From Mesorhizobium plurifarium (lineage in GTDB: Bacteria > Pseudomonadota > Alphaproteobacteria > Rhizobiales > Rhizobiaceae), in assembly GCA_000824785.1 (NCBI GenBank), contig CCNB01000009.1, positions 68,057 to 132,056 on the forward strand: a stretch of DNA of 64,000 nt, given 5' to 3'. Of this stretch, positions 53,282 through 60,926 are shown piece after piece. Position numbers and translations under genes: made by a program. Below the pieces are notes generated by a model that was not told where the DNA came from, ran no database searches, and worked only from the letters and a program-made list of their open reading frames with translations. Position 1 is the first letter of the stretch. The number at the start of each line of letters is the position of its first letter.

Positions 53282-53734
53282 ATGACTCGCTTCGTCCATT
53301 CCGCCCTTGCCGCGCTGGTTGCGCTGTCCACTCCCTTTGCCGCTCCGCTGGGCTTCACCCAGGCGGCGCAGTCCGCCGACCTTTCCGTTTACAGCGGTGA
53401 CGATGGCAGCGTCTGCGGCGAAAGCTGGGTGCTGAACAAGATCACCGACCGCTTCTCCTATCAGGTGCATCACGTGCCACATCTGCCGGACGTCGCGATC
53501 ACCGATTTCCGCAACATCCGCCAGCATCGCTATGAGCCGGCGAGCGACGAGTGGCCGATCGGCCGCCATTATTGCCGCGCCACCGTCAACCTGTCGGACG
53601 GCCGCGACCGCTCGATCTTCTATCTGATCGAGGAAGGCCAGGGCTTTGCCTCGATCGGCGACAATGTCGAGTTCTGCGTCTCGGGCTTCGACCGCTGGCT
53701 GGTTTATAACGGCCGTTGCCGTGTGCTGCGGTAG
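53282..53734 (+). CDS. Secreted hypothetical protein
   Basis: A 150-residue protein with a signal peptide (ALAALVALSTPFAAPLGFTQ) and a compact Cys-containing mature region (SVCGESWVLNKITDRFSYQV, HYCRATVN, VEFCVSGFDRW, GRCRVLR). No family recognised. GAGAGG precedes ATG 53282. Lone gene between DoxX and a palindromic repeat. Confidence 0.65.
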   Translation: MTRFVHSALAALVALSTPFAAPLGFTQAAQSADLSVYSGDDGSVCGESWVLNKITDRFSYQVHHVPHLPDVAITDFRNIRQHRYEPASDEWPIGRHYCRATVNLSDGRDRSIFYLIEEGQGFASIGDNVEFCVSGFDRWLVYNGRCRVLR

Positions 53735-53736
53735 GC

Positions 53737-53872
53737 TGTGCCGATATTCAGGTGATGCCGGCCTGCGAATGGCGGCGCCCTCCGCTTCCGGTGCTCACGT
53801 ACTTTAAGTACGCTCCGCTCCGGTTCTCGGACGCCGTCATTCTCGACTCGGCCTGACCTGAATCTCGACACA
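53737..53872. repeat. Fold-back repeat element between convergent genes
   Basis: The ends are near-perfect inverted repeats: 53737-53753 with 53856-53872, 15 of 17 matching. An inner pair (GAATGGCGGCG with CGCCGTCATTC) and a palindromic centre (ACGTACTTTAAGTACGC) lie within. The whole 136 bp could fold into one long hairpin. Similar 'cacgtacttaagtacgct' elements are familiar from rhizobial genomes. It sits where the hypothetical protein gene and the sigma factor gene converge. Confidence 0.65.
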
Positions 53873-53894
53873 GCCGGGCACTTAACTTCCTACC

Positions 53895-55145
53895 CTATGT
53901 CAAGCTCGGGCCAGCCCGCGCCATTAGCAGCGCGCGCTCCCGCTCATTGCCGGTCAGGTCGGCGGCGCGGCGAAACTCCGCGCGCGCTTCCTCCATCCGT
54001 CCGAGCTTGGCCAACAGGTCGCCGCGCACCGTGGGCAACAGATGCGTGTCCTTGAGCCGCGGCTCGTCCCGCAACGCATCGGCGATGGCCAGTCCTTGCG
54101 CCGGTCCGAACGCCATGCCGGCCGCGACCGCACGGTTGACCTCGACGATCGGCGAGGGGGCCGCCAGCGCGAGCGCCTGGTAATAAGCGGCGATGGCGAT
54201 CCAGTCGGTGTCGGCCGCGCTCACCGCGCGGGCATGGCAGGCGGCAATCATCGCTTGCAGCTGATAGGGACCTGGCGTCGGCGTGAGCGTCATCGCGCGT
54301 TTCAGCCCGTCGAGGCCGCGCCGGATCAGCGACCAGTCCCAGCGGCTGCGATCCTGATCCGGCAGCAGGATCGGATTGCCCGCCCCGTCGGTGCGGGCGC
54401 CAAAGCGTGAGGCGCTGAGCTCCATGAGCGACAGGAGTCCGATCACCTCCGGTTGCTCCGGCATCAGCGTCGCGAGCAGGCGGCCGAGGCGCAGGGCCTC
54501 GCCGCTGAGATCGGCTCGCAGCCAGTCCGGTCCGGAGGACGCGACATAGCCCTCGTTGAAGATCAGATAGATCACTTCCAGGACGGCGCCCAGGCGCTCG
54601 CGCCGCTCCTGCCCGCGCGGCGTCTCGAAGGCTATGCCGGCGTCGCGTAGTGTCCGTTTGGCGCGCACGATGCGCTGGGCGACGGTGGCCTCCGGCACCA
54701 GGAAGGCGCGTGCGATCTCCGGCGTCGACAGCCCGCCGAGCATCCGCAAGGCGAGGGCTGCGCGCTGCTCTGCCGGCAGCACCGGATGGCAAGAGGTGAA
54801 GATCAGGCGCAACAGATCGTCGTCGATATCCTCATCGAGCGCCGCCTCGATGCCGGGCATCGCGCGCTCCAGCTCCGCTAGATCGACGGCCAACTGCCGA
54901 TGCTTTCCATCGATCAGCACGGTACGGCGCAGCCGGTCGAGCGCCCGGTTGGTGGCGACCCGGGTCAACCAGGCGGCCGGGTTATGCGGAATGCCGTCGC
55001 GGGACCAGCGCTCCAGCGCCAGCACGAAGGCATCCTGCACCACCTCCTCGGCCAGCCCGACATCGCGCAGGGTGCGGGTGAGCCTGGCGGCGAGCTTCGG
55101 CTGCTCGATCCGCCAGACCGCTTCGATGGCCGCGGCTGCGGTCAA
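53895..55145 (-). CDS. ECF-type (ECF42-like) RNA polymerase sigma factor
   Basis: A 416-residue sigma factor. Region 2 (LTRTLRDVGLAEEVVQDAFV) and region 4 (LRMLGGLSTPEIARAFLVPE) are followed by a long C-terminal domain of about 220 residues (helical, TPR-like), the layout of ECF42. Start is TTG 55145, overlapping the stop of the YciI/DGPF gene (TTGA). Cotranscribed with that partner, the normal ECF42 arrangement. Inferred to respond through its own C-terminal domain rather than a membrane anti-sigma factor. Confidence 0.87.
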   Translation of the reverse strand: MTAAAAIEAVWRIEQPKLAARLTRTLRDVGLAEEVVQDAFVLALERWSRDGIPHNPAAWLTRVATNRALDRLRRTVLIDGKHRQLAVDLAELERAMPGIEAALDEDIDDDLLRLIFTSCHPVLPAEQRAALALRMLGGLSTPEIARAFLVPEATVAQRIVRAKRTLRDAGIAFETPRGQERRERLGAVLEVIYLIFNEGYVASSGPDWLRADLSGEALRLGRLLATLMPEQPEVIGLLSLMELSASRFGARTDGAGNPILLPDQDRSRWDWSLIRRGLDGLKRAMTLTPTPGPYQLQAMIAACHARAVSAADTDWIAIAAYYQALALAAPSPIVEVNRAVAAGMAFGPAQGLAIADALRDEPRLKDTHLLPTVRGDLLAKLGRMEEARAEFRRAADLTGNERERALLMARAGPSLT

Positions 55146-55546
55146 CTCTTCAGCCCGCTGAAACCTTCGGCCGCCTTCTGGACATCCTCGGGAAAATCGC
55201 TCATCTCCTGAACGCGGCGGACCTCGATGACGTCATTGTCCCCGGCGGGGCAGCGGCGGGCCCATTCGATGGCCTCCTCGCGCGAACGTACGTCGATCAT
55301 CCAGTAGCCGCCGAGCACTTCCTTGACCTCCGCGAAGGGCCCGTCGGTGACAACCGGCTTGCCGCCCTTGAAAGACACCCGCGCCCCAACTGACGGCGGA
55401 TGCAGCCCATCGAGCGCAAGCAAAACGCCGGCCCGCTTCAGCTCCTCATTGTATTTCATCATCGCCTCCACCGCCTCGGCACTCGGCATCACGTCGGGAG
55501 CCGCGGTCGCATAGCCGCCGGGGATCATCAGCATCATGAAGCGCAT
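55142..55546 (-). CDS. YciI-like DGPF-domain protein
   Basis: A 134-residue protein with RFMMLMIPGGYATAAPDVMP at the start and the VVTDGPFAEVKEVLGGYWMI segment, whose Asp-Gly-Pro-Phe names the family. Such proteins almost always accompany ECF42 sigma factors and may be their targets or modulators. Its stop overlaps the sigma start. Confidence 0.88.
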   Translation of the reverse strand: MRFMMLMIPGGYATAAPDVMPSAEAVEAMMKYNEELKRAGVLLALDGLHPPSVGARVSFKGGKPVVTDGPFAEVKEVLGGYWMIDVRSREEAIEWARRCPAGDNDVIEVRRVQEMSDFPEDVQKAAEGFSGLKS

Positions 55547-55672
55547 CAGTATCTTCCTTTCGATCGGGTTGCTTCGATCCTACGACGAACGAGGATCGGC
55601 GGAATCGACACAGTGCAAAAAATTAGTCCGATCTATCCTGGGCACCGTGTGGACCGCGGGACATCGCCGTCG

Positions 55673-56299
55673 TCACACGCGCACGCCTTGGCCGGACACA
55701 TACGCGCAGATCAGCTCGATGAGCTGCTTCTGCAGCTCCGGCGCATCGAGCATGTTGCGCCGTGCCGCGTTGTGGATCACTCCTTCGACCGCCGAGGAGA
55801 GCACGCGCGCCATCGTCTCGGTGTCCTTGCGGCGCTTGCGATATTGCGCGACGGCGGCCGCGTAATGTTCGAGATAGCGCGCCTGGAACGAGGCATGTGC
55901 GGCGCGTGAGCCGCGGTCGCCCGGCGCCTCGTCGAGCAGCACCTGATGCAGCGTCGGATGGATCGAGTGCGCGCCGATCATGCCGCGCACCAGCTCGCGC
56001 GCGAATTGCTTGAGCGGCTTCTCGTCCGCAGCCGCTTCGCGAATCACCGACAGCACATGATCGAAGTGACGGCGCCGGATCGCTTCGACCAGAGCCAGCT
56101 TGTCGGGGAAATATTGATAGAGCGAGCCGATGCTGACGCCGGCGGCCTCCGCCACCTTGTTGGTGGAAAAGCCCGCCCAGCCGAGCTCGCTCAGAACGTG
56201 AGCACCGGCTTCGATGATTGCCTCGACGGTGGCGATCGAACGCGCCTGGCGCGGCTGCTTGCGCATGCGTGCGGCCGGCTTTGCAATGCGAGTAGACAT
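55673..56299 (-). CDS. TetR/AcrR family transcriptional regulator
   Basis: A 208-residue repressor. The HTH is VAEAAGVSIGSLYQYFPDK and a C-terminal effector domain follows. ATG 56299 (MSTRIAKPAARMRKQPRQAR) has GGGAGACGG upstream; an open frame to 56368 is not used. Divergent from the DinB gene, which it may regulate. Confidence 0.88.
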   Translation of the reverse strand: MSTRIAKPAARMRKQPRQARSIATVEAIIEAGAHVLSELGWAGFSTNKVAEAAGVSIGSLYQYFPDKLALVEAIRRRHFDHVLSVIREAAADEKPLKQFARELVRGMIGAHSIHPTLHQVLLDEAPGDRGSRAAHASFQARYLEHYAAAVAQYRKRRKDTETMARVLSSAVEGVIHNAARRNMLDAPELQKQLIELICAYVSGQGVRV

Positions 56300-56370
56300 G
56301 CTGGCCCGTCTCCCGAGAATATAAACAGGATACTCACATTCATTTCGCCAACGCAAATGGGGCCGCAAAG

Positions 56371-56880
56371 ATGAGCGCCAAGACTTTGCTGAAGAGCCTG
56401 CTCGCCTACCAGGCCTGGGCGAATGATGAGCTCGTGGAAAGGCTTGCCGGAATGGATCCGGCTCGCGACGCCGGACAACGCCACGCCGCGCTCCGTCTGA
56501 TGAACCACGTCCATGTCGTGTCGCGGATTTTCGCTGCGCATCTGAAGGGTGTCGCCCATGGCTATGCGGGCGACAATACGCCGGATACGCCTCAACCGCT
56601 CGAGCTGCGCGTCGCCTTGGCCGAGGTCGATCGCTGGTATCTCGATTATCTGGAAACCGTTTCGGAGCAAGGGCTTGCCGACCCGGTCGCCTTCACCTTC
56701 ACCGATGGCGACAAGGGTTGCATGACGAGGCAGGAGATGCTGACCCATGTCGTCCTGCACGGCGGTTACCATCGCGGCGAGATCGGCCGCATGCTGGCCG
56801 CGACCGCGGTCTCGCCACCCTGGGACACCTATGCCGTCCATCTGCATCGCTCCGAGCCGGTGCGCCGTCTGCAGGGCTAA
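56371..56880 (+). CDS. DinB family protein
   Basis: A 169-residue four-helix metal-binding protein. Histidines in MNHVHVVSRIFAAH and in LTHVVLHGGYHRGEIGRML form the likely metal site of the DinB/YfiT superfamily. Probably a thiol-dependent or DNA-damage-associated transferase; activity unknown. Its ATG lies 71 bp from the start of a divergent TetR gene. Confidence 0.85.
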   Translation: MSAKTLLKSLLAYQAWANDELVERLAGMDPARDAGQRHAALRLMNHVHVVSRIFAAHLKGVAHGYAGDNTPDTPQPLELRVALAEVDRWYLDYLETVSEQGLADPVAFTFTDGDKGCMTRQEMLTHVVLHGGYHRGEIGRMLAATAVSPPWDTYAVHLHRSEPVRRLQG

Positions 56881-57306
56881 CGCAAGCCGGCAATAAAGAT
56901 TGGTGGCGGGGGCTGAAATATGAGCTTGAAGCTCACTTTCAAGCGTCCAAGCTTTGATCGTCTCACCTGGCAGGTTCATCTGTAGATGTTTTCGCTGGAC
57001 AAGATGAAGCCGGCGTTCGGCGGCATGTACTCTATTGTGAGCGCCCTGCTCACATTTGCGATACAAGCTTATGCCGCGCATGGATGGATGATCGGGTGAT
57101 AGAAGCCGCGCGAAGATCTGTGCGGCAGGCCGTCACTTCGAAAGTGACAGATTCGCTCACAATTTTTCAACGTGATGCGTTTGGTGTAACCAAAATTCAA
57201 TAACTGAAAATCATTGTGTTGCTTCGCTGGCTAGACAGTCGCGAGTCAGATATGCATAGACACGCCGGGTCACTCACGACCATTGGCAAAACGCAAGGGG
57301 CATCGC
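56881..57306. other. Gene-free spacer before the histone H1-like gene
   Basis: 426 nt with no supported gene. It contains small inverted repeats such as GTCACTT-CGA-AAGTGAC near 57130 and AT-rich tracts from about 57160 to 57215. It probably carries the promoter of the histone H1-like gene. Confidence 0.5.
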
Positions 57307-57675
57307 ATGGCAAAGACGACAACCAAGGCGCCGGCAGCGAAAGCGCCGGCAAAGAAGCCGGCAGCTAAGGCTGCCGCGAAACCTGCAGCAGTGAAGAAGG
57401 CAGCGGCACCGAAGGCAGCCGCCAAGGCTCCGGCCAAGGCAGCAGCCAAGCCCGCCGCCGCCAAGAAGCCGGCGGCCAAGGCCGCGGCAAAGCCCGCCGC
57501 CAAGGCAGCCGCCAAGGCTCCGGCCAAGGCAGCAGCCAAGCCCGCCGCCAAGAAGCCGGCAGCGAAGGCAGCGGCCAAGCCCGCAGCCAAGGCTCCGCTG
57601 AAGGCCGCCGCCGCCAAGGCGCCGGCAGCCGTGAAGAAGGCAGCTCCGGCGAAGAAGCCGGCCGCCAAGAAGTAA
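57307..57675 (+). CDS. Histone H1-like Lys/Ala/Pro-rich protein
   Basis: A 122-residue protein made almost only of Ala, Lys and Pro in AAKPAAK/KAPAK-type units. It resembles the tails of eukaryotic histone H1 and of bacterial H1-like (AlgP/Hc1-like) nucleoid proteins. It would be strongly basic, unfolded and DNA-binding. The DNA is a low-complexity repeat of GCC-AAG codons, so length variation between strains is likely. Ends in a strong terminator at 57787-57832. Function in vivo unknown. Confidence 0.8.
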   Translation: MAKTTTKAPAAKAPAKKPAAKAAAKPAAVKKAAAPKAAAKAPAKAAAKPAAAKKPAAKAAAKPAAKAAAKAPAKAAAKPAAKKPAAKAAAKPAAKAPLKAAAAKAPAAVKKAAPAKKPAAKK

Positions 57676-57786
57676 TCGCGTAGCTTCGCTTGGCTGGCGC
57701 AAACAGGTGAGGGCGGGTGCCACCAGGCACCTCTCTCGCCAATTCGGTGTCAGAGCGGGCGGAGTCGGAGCGGACGCTCCTCCTAA

Positions 57787-57832
57787 AGCTCTCGGAAATT
57801 TTGCTGCCAGCAAAACTTCCGGGAGCTTTTTT
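57787..57832 (+). terminator. Strong Rho-independent terminator after the histone H1-like gene
   Basis: A 20-bp stem (57787-57806 with 57808-57827; 18 of 20 complementary, the rest wobble) with a very short loop and a T5-6 tract at the end. Lies about 110 nt past the stop codon at 57675. Confidence 0.8.
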
Positions 57833-57944
57833 GTTGGCGCGCCTGCGCAGGCAAACAGCGTTGGCTGATCCGGATCGGCCCGCTGGCCGTTGCCCTTCGG
57901 ACCCCGGTCGGTCAACAGTGCCGCAAACAACCGGGAACCCGATC

Positions 57945-58541
57945 ATGCCGAAACTGCTCTATGCCTCCACATCCCCTTATAGCTCGAAGGTCCGCATGGC
58001 GGCCGCCTATGCCGGCATCGCCATCGACCTTGTGCCAGTCAAGACGGAGGACAAGCCCGCCGAACTGATCTCGGCCAATCCGCTCGGCAAGATCCCGGTG
58101 CTGGTGCTGGAGGACGGCCGCTCGATCTATGACAGCCGCGCCATCACCCAGCATCTCAACCGCCTGTCGAAGAGTGCCCTGTTCCCGCGCAATCCCGACA
58201 AGCGGCTCGACGCGGAGGTTCTGGAGGCGCTTGCCGACGGCATCTGCGACTGCGCGCTGTCGATGGTCTATGAGCGGCGCACGCGGCCGGAGGCGATGGT
58301 CTATCAGCCCTGGCTCGATCGCCAGTGGGGCAAGATCACCACCGCCCTCGACCTCATCAACGCCAACCCGCCGAAGCTGCCGAAGAAGATCACCGCCGGC
58401 CACATGGCGCTGCGCGCAACGCTTGGCTACCTGGCGCTGCGCTTTTCCGGCCAATGGGAGAAGGGCCGCGGACGTCTGGTCCGCTGGGCCGCGCGGTTTG
58501 ATGAGAAGTTTCCGGAATTGAAGGGCAGCGTGCCGGGGTAG
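57945..58541 (+). CDS. Glutathione S-transferase family protein
   Basis: A 198-residue GST. The N-terminal thioredoxin fold has YASTSPYSSKVRMAAAYAGI, with SANPLGKIPVLVLEDGRSIY and the glutathione-binding DSRAITQHL. A helical C-terminal domain follows. ATG 57945 has a weak GGGAA upstream. Substrate unknown. Confidence 0.88.
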   Translation: MPKLLYASTSPYSSKVRMAAAYAGIAIDLVPVKTEDKPAELISANPLGKIPVLVLEDGRSIYDSRAITQHLNRLSKSALFPRNPDKRLDAEVLEALADGICDCALSMVYERRTRPEAMVYQPWLDRQWGKITTALDLINANPPKLPKKITAGHMALRATLGYLALRFSGQWEKGRGRLVRWAARFDEKFPELKGSVPG

Positions 58542-58632
58542 ATACAGCTGATCTCCCCCCTCGGAGATTGGCGAGCTTGAACACCATCCGCTTCCATGCT
58601 TGCATGACATCACCCAAGTCGGAGTGGTGAGC

Positions 58633-59013
58633 ATGGCAAAGCCCTCGACCAGTGCCGCGCCTGACCCGATGGTCGCACGCCTGCGCGCCGCTCTCGGCAA
58701 GCGCGCCTTCACCGAGCAGAAGATGTTCGGCGGCACCTGCTTCATGATCGACGGCAACATGCTGATCGGCACTTCGAAGCGCGGGCTTCTGGTGCGCGTC
58801 GGCAAGGACGCGCATGCGGCCGCCGCGGCACTTCCTCATGCGGGCACGATGGAGATGGGCGGGCGCTCGATGGAAGGCTATATCCGCGTCGCGCCGGAAG
58901 GCACGGCAACCGATGCCGATCTCGCCGGCTGGCTCGACCGCGCATTGGCTTTCGTCGGGACGCTGCCGGCGAAGGCAAAGGCCAAGTCGCCGAAGGGTCG
59001 ACATGAGGGCTGA
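58633..59013 (+). CDS. TfoX N-terminal domain protein
   Basis: A 126-residue protein with the TfoX_N fold: LRAALGKRAFTEQKMFGGTC, then FMIDGNMLIGTSKRGLLVRV. The typical C-terminal TfoX domain is missing, as in many alphaproteobacterial relatives, so a competence role cannot be assumed. The Lys/Ala-rich end is probably disordered. GGAG precedes ATG 58633. Confidence 0.85.
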   Translation: MAKPSTSAAPDPMVARLRAALGKRAFTEQKMFGGTCFMIDGNMLIGTSKRGLLVRVGKDAHAAAAALPHAGTMEMGGRSMEGYIRVAPEGTATDADLAGWLDRALAFVGTLPAKAKAKSPKGRHEG

Positions 59014-59054
59014 CCGAGGGGCGCACAACCCTTTGCCGGCTTTACGGGCACAAA

Positions 59055-59081
59055 AAAAGCCGGGCGCAAGGCCCGGCTTTT
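59055..59081. terminator. Bidirectional terminator between TfoX and Omp25 genes
   Basis: An 11-bp stem (AAAAGCCGGGC, 59055-59065, with 59071-59081) and a GCAAG loop, with an A7 run before it and a T4 run after. It lies between the convergent genes ending at 59013 and 59104, so it serves both. Confidence 0.85.
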
Positions 59082-59103
59082 CCGTGTCGTGGCTTCTAAC
59101 GAC

Positions 59104-59751
59104 TTAGAACTTCATACCGACGCCGAAGGTGACGCGGTTGTCCGAAGACTTGACCTTGCCGGTGTCGCCGAAGTTCTTGCTGCCGTAGTCGGTGTAGCGA
59201 TACTCGACGCGGCCGAACACGTTGTCCGTGATCTTGATGTCGGTACCTGCACCGGCCGTCCAGCCGAGCATGGCCTTGTTGTCGTGCACGCCGGTGAAGC
59301 TGTCGTCGATCTTCTGATCCTTAACAGCCAGACCGCCCGTGCCGTAGAGCAGGATTTCGGGGGTCACGGCATAGCCGAGGCGAGCGCGCAGCGAGCCTTC
59401 GATGCCGGTCTTGGCCGAAAGGCCGTTGTCCGAACCTTTGGTGCCGTTGTAGCCGAGGTCGGCTTCAGCACCGTACACGAAGTTCTCCTGCTGCCAGTTG
59501 TAGCCGCCGAAAACGCCGCCGATGAAGCCCTTGGTCTTGGCGTCGACGCCGGGGGCCTTCACATGGCCGCCGAAGCCGTAGCCGAGATTGATACCGGCAT
59601 AGGGACCGGCCCAGGAAGCGACCGGAAGCTCGGCAACCGGGGCGGGAGCCGGCGGCTCTTCGGAAACGACGTCGGCCGCAAAGGCGGTACCACCAAGGGC
59701 GAACAGCCCGAGCGCAGCGGCGAGCGGCGCGAATTTGAGATTGGTCTTCAT
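59104..59751 (-). CDS. Omp25/Omp31-like outer-membrane beta-barrel protein
   Basis: A 215-residue protein: a signal peptide (AALGLFALGGTAFA then ADVV), a Pro-rich linker and an eight-strand barrel with WAGPYAGINLGYGFGG, FGGYNWQQENFVYGAEADLG and a terminal FGVGMKF. This is the rhizobial/Brucella Omp25 type. ATG 59751 has AAGGAG upstream. A long upstream gap suggests a strong, regulated promoter. Confidence 0.92.
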   Translation of the reverse strand: MKTNLKFAPLAAALGLFALGGTAFAADVVSEEPPAPAPVAELPVASWAGPYAGINLGYGFGGHVKAPGVDAKTKGFIGGVFGGYNWQQENFVYGAEADLGYNGTKGSDNGLSAKTGIEGSLRARLGYAVTPEILLYGTGGLAVKDQKIDDSFTGVHDNKAMLGWTAGAGTDIKITDNVFGRVEYRYTDYGSKNFGDTGKVKSSDNRVTFGVGMKF

Positions 59752-60161
59752 TATATACTCCTTAAGCCACAAGACACTTAGGCTTGTTTGTTCATGAAAC
59801 GCCCCGGCCCGTCCGGGGGAATAAACGGGCTTGGCGCTCAACGGTTCCAAATGTCGTGCTGAAATGCGGCTGAAGCGAACCTGAACTTGGGTCATTCCCC
59901 GGCGCGAATGAGGCCGAAAAGTGACGTTGCATCTTCGCAACAGCGAATGTCAGCAGGTTAAACATGTTGCGCTGCACACCGCTTGGTTCAAGGGGTCCAG
60001 GGACATATATTGCGGTGAGTGGCGCCCCGAATCCGGCGGGGCGCAAGCGCATCCGGGCCGCTTCGCCACATTCCTGCCCCAGGTGGAAACGGCATTTAAC
60101 GCTTGGCCCGTCATATTGTGCCGGCTTCCCGGAATCGTGAAGCCGATTGAGGATTGACACC
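59752..60161. promoter_or_regulatory. Divergent region between omp25-like and folM-like genes
   Basis: 410 nt with no supported gene. It must hold the promoter of the Omp25-type porin on the minus strand and of the folM-like/uvrC genes on the plus strand. I could not assign -35/-10 elements reliably. Confidence 0.45.
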
Positions 60162-60926
60162 ATGAGACAAGCCACGGCCGTCGCGCTGGTGACGGGTGGA
60201 GCAAGGCGGATCGGCAAGGCGATCGTCGAGGATCTGGCCGCCAACGGCTTCGCCGTCGCCATCCACGCCAACCGGTCAAGCGACGAGGCCGAGGCGCTGG
60301 TGCGGAAGATTAGGGGCGAGGGCGGTCGCGCCGCCGTGGTCGCCGCCGACCTCACAGACATGGATGCTGTCGGCGATCTCATCGGCAGGGCGCAGGCCGC
60401 CCTCGGCCCTGTCACACTGTTGGTCAACAATGCGTCGCTGTTCGTCGACGACCGGGTGGAGGATTTCGACTGGCGGGCCTGGGACCGCCATTTCGCTATC
60501 CATGTCAAGACGCCGGCGCTGCTGGCGCAGCACTTCGCCCATGCTCTGCCCGAAGGCGAGGAGGGGCTGATCGTCAACATCATCGACCAGCGCGTCTGGC
60601 GGCCGACGCCGCGCTATTTCTCCTATGCGCTGTCGAAATCGGCGCTTTGGACGCAAACTGAGATGCTGGCGCAGGCGCTCGGGCCCCGCATTCGCGTCAA
60701 CGCCATAGGCCCCGGTCCGACGCTGAAGAACAAGCGCCAGGACGATGATGACTTCGGCAAACAAGTCGAGGGCCTGATCCTGAAGCGCGGCCCGCAATTG
60801 CCCGAATTCGGCGCCACGATCCGCTATCTCTGGCAGGCGCGCTCGGTGACAGGCCAGATGATCGCGCTCGACGGCGGCCAGCATCTTGCATGGCAGACGC
60901 CCGATGTGACAGGCATGGTGGAATGA
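60162..60926 (+). CDS. SDR oxidoreductase of the pteridine-reductase/FolM type
   Basis: A 254-residue Rossmann enzyme ([12 protein letters not shown] at the N-terminus, NNASLF). The catalytic triad is Asp-x12-Tyr-x3-Lys (in IIDQRVW... [11 protein letters not shown]), the Asp replacing the usual Ser exactly as in pteridine reductase PTR1 (Asp181, Tyr194, Lys198). It therefore probably reduces a pterin. GAGG precedes ATG 60162. Its stop overlaps the uvrC start (ATGA), an order common in rhizobia. Confidence 0.85.
   Translation: MRQATAVALVTGGARRIGKAIVEDLAANGFAVAIHANRSSDEAEALVRKIRGEGGRAAVVAADLTDMDAVGDLIGRAQAALGPVTLLVNNASLFVDDRVEDFDWRAWDRHFAIHVKTPALLAQHFAHALPEGEEGLIVNIIDQRVWRPTPRYFSYALSKSALWTQTEMLAQALGPRIRVNAIGPGPTLKNKRQDDDDFGKQVEGLILKRGPQLPEFGATIRYLWQARSVTGQMIALDGGQHLAWQTPDVTGMVE

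Noticed and set aside
57307..57675. Repeats considered as a CRISPR array
   Set aside because: Units are in-frame Ala/Lys/Pro codon repeats with no regular spacers.
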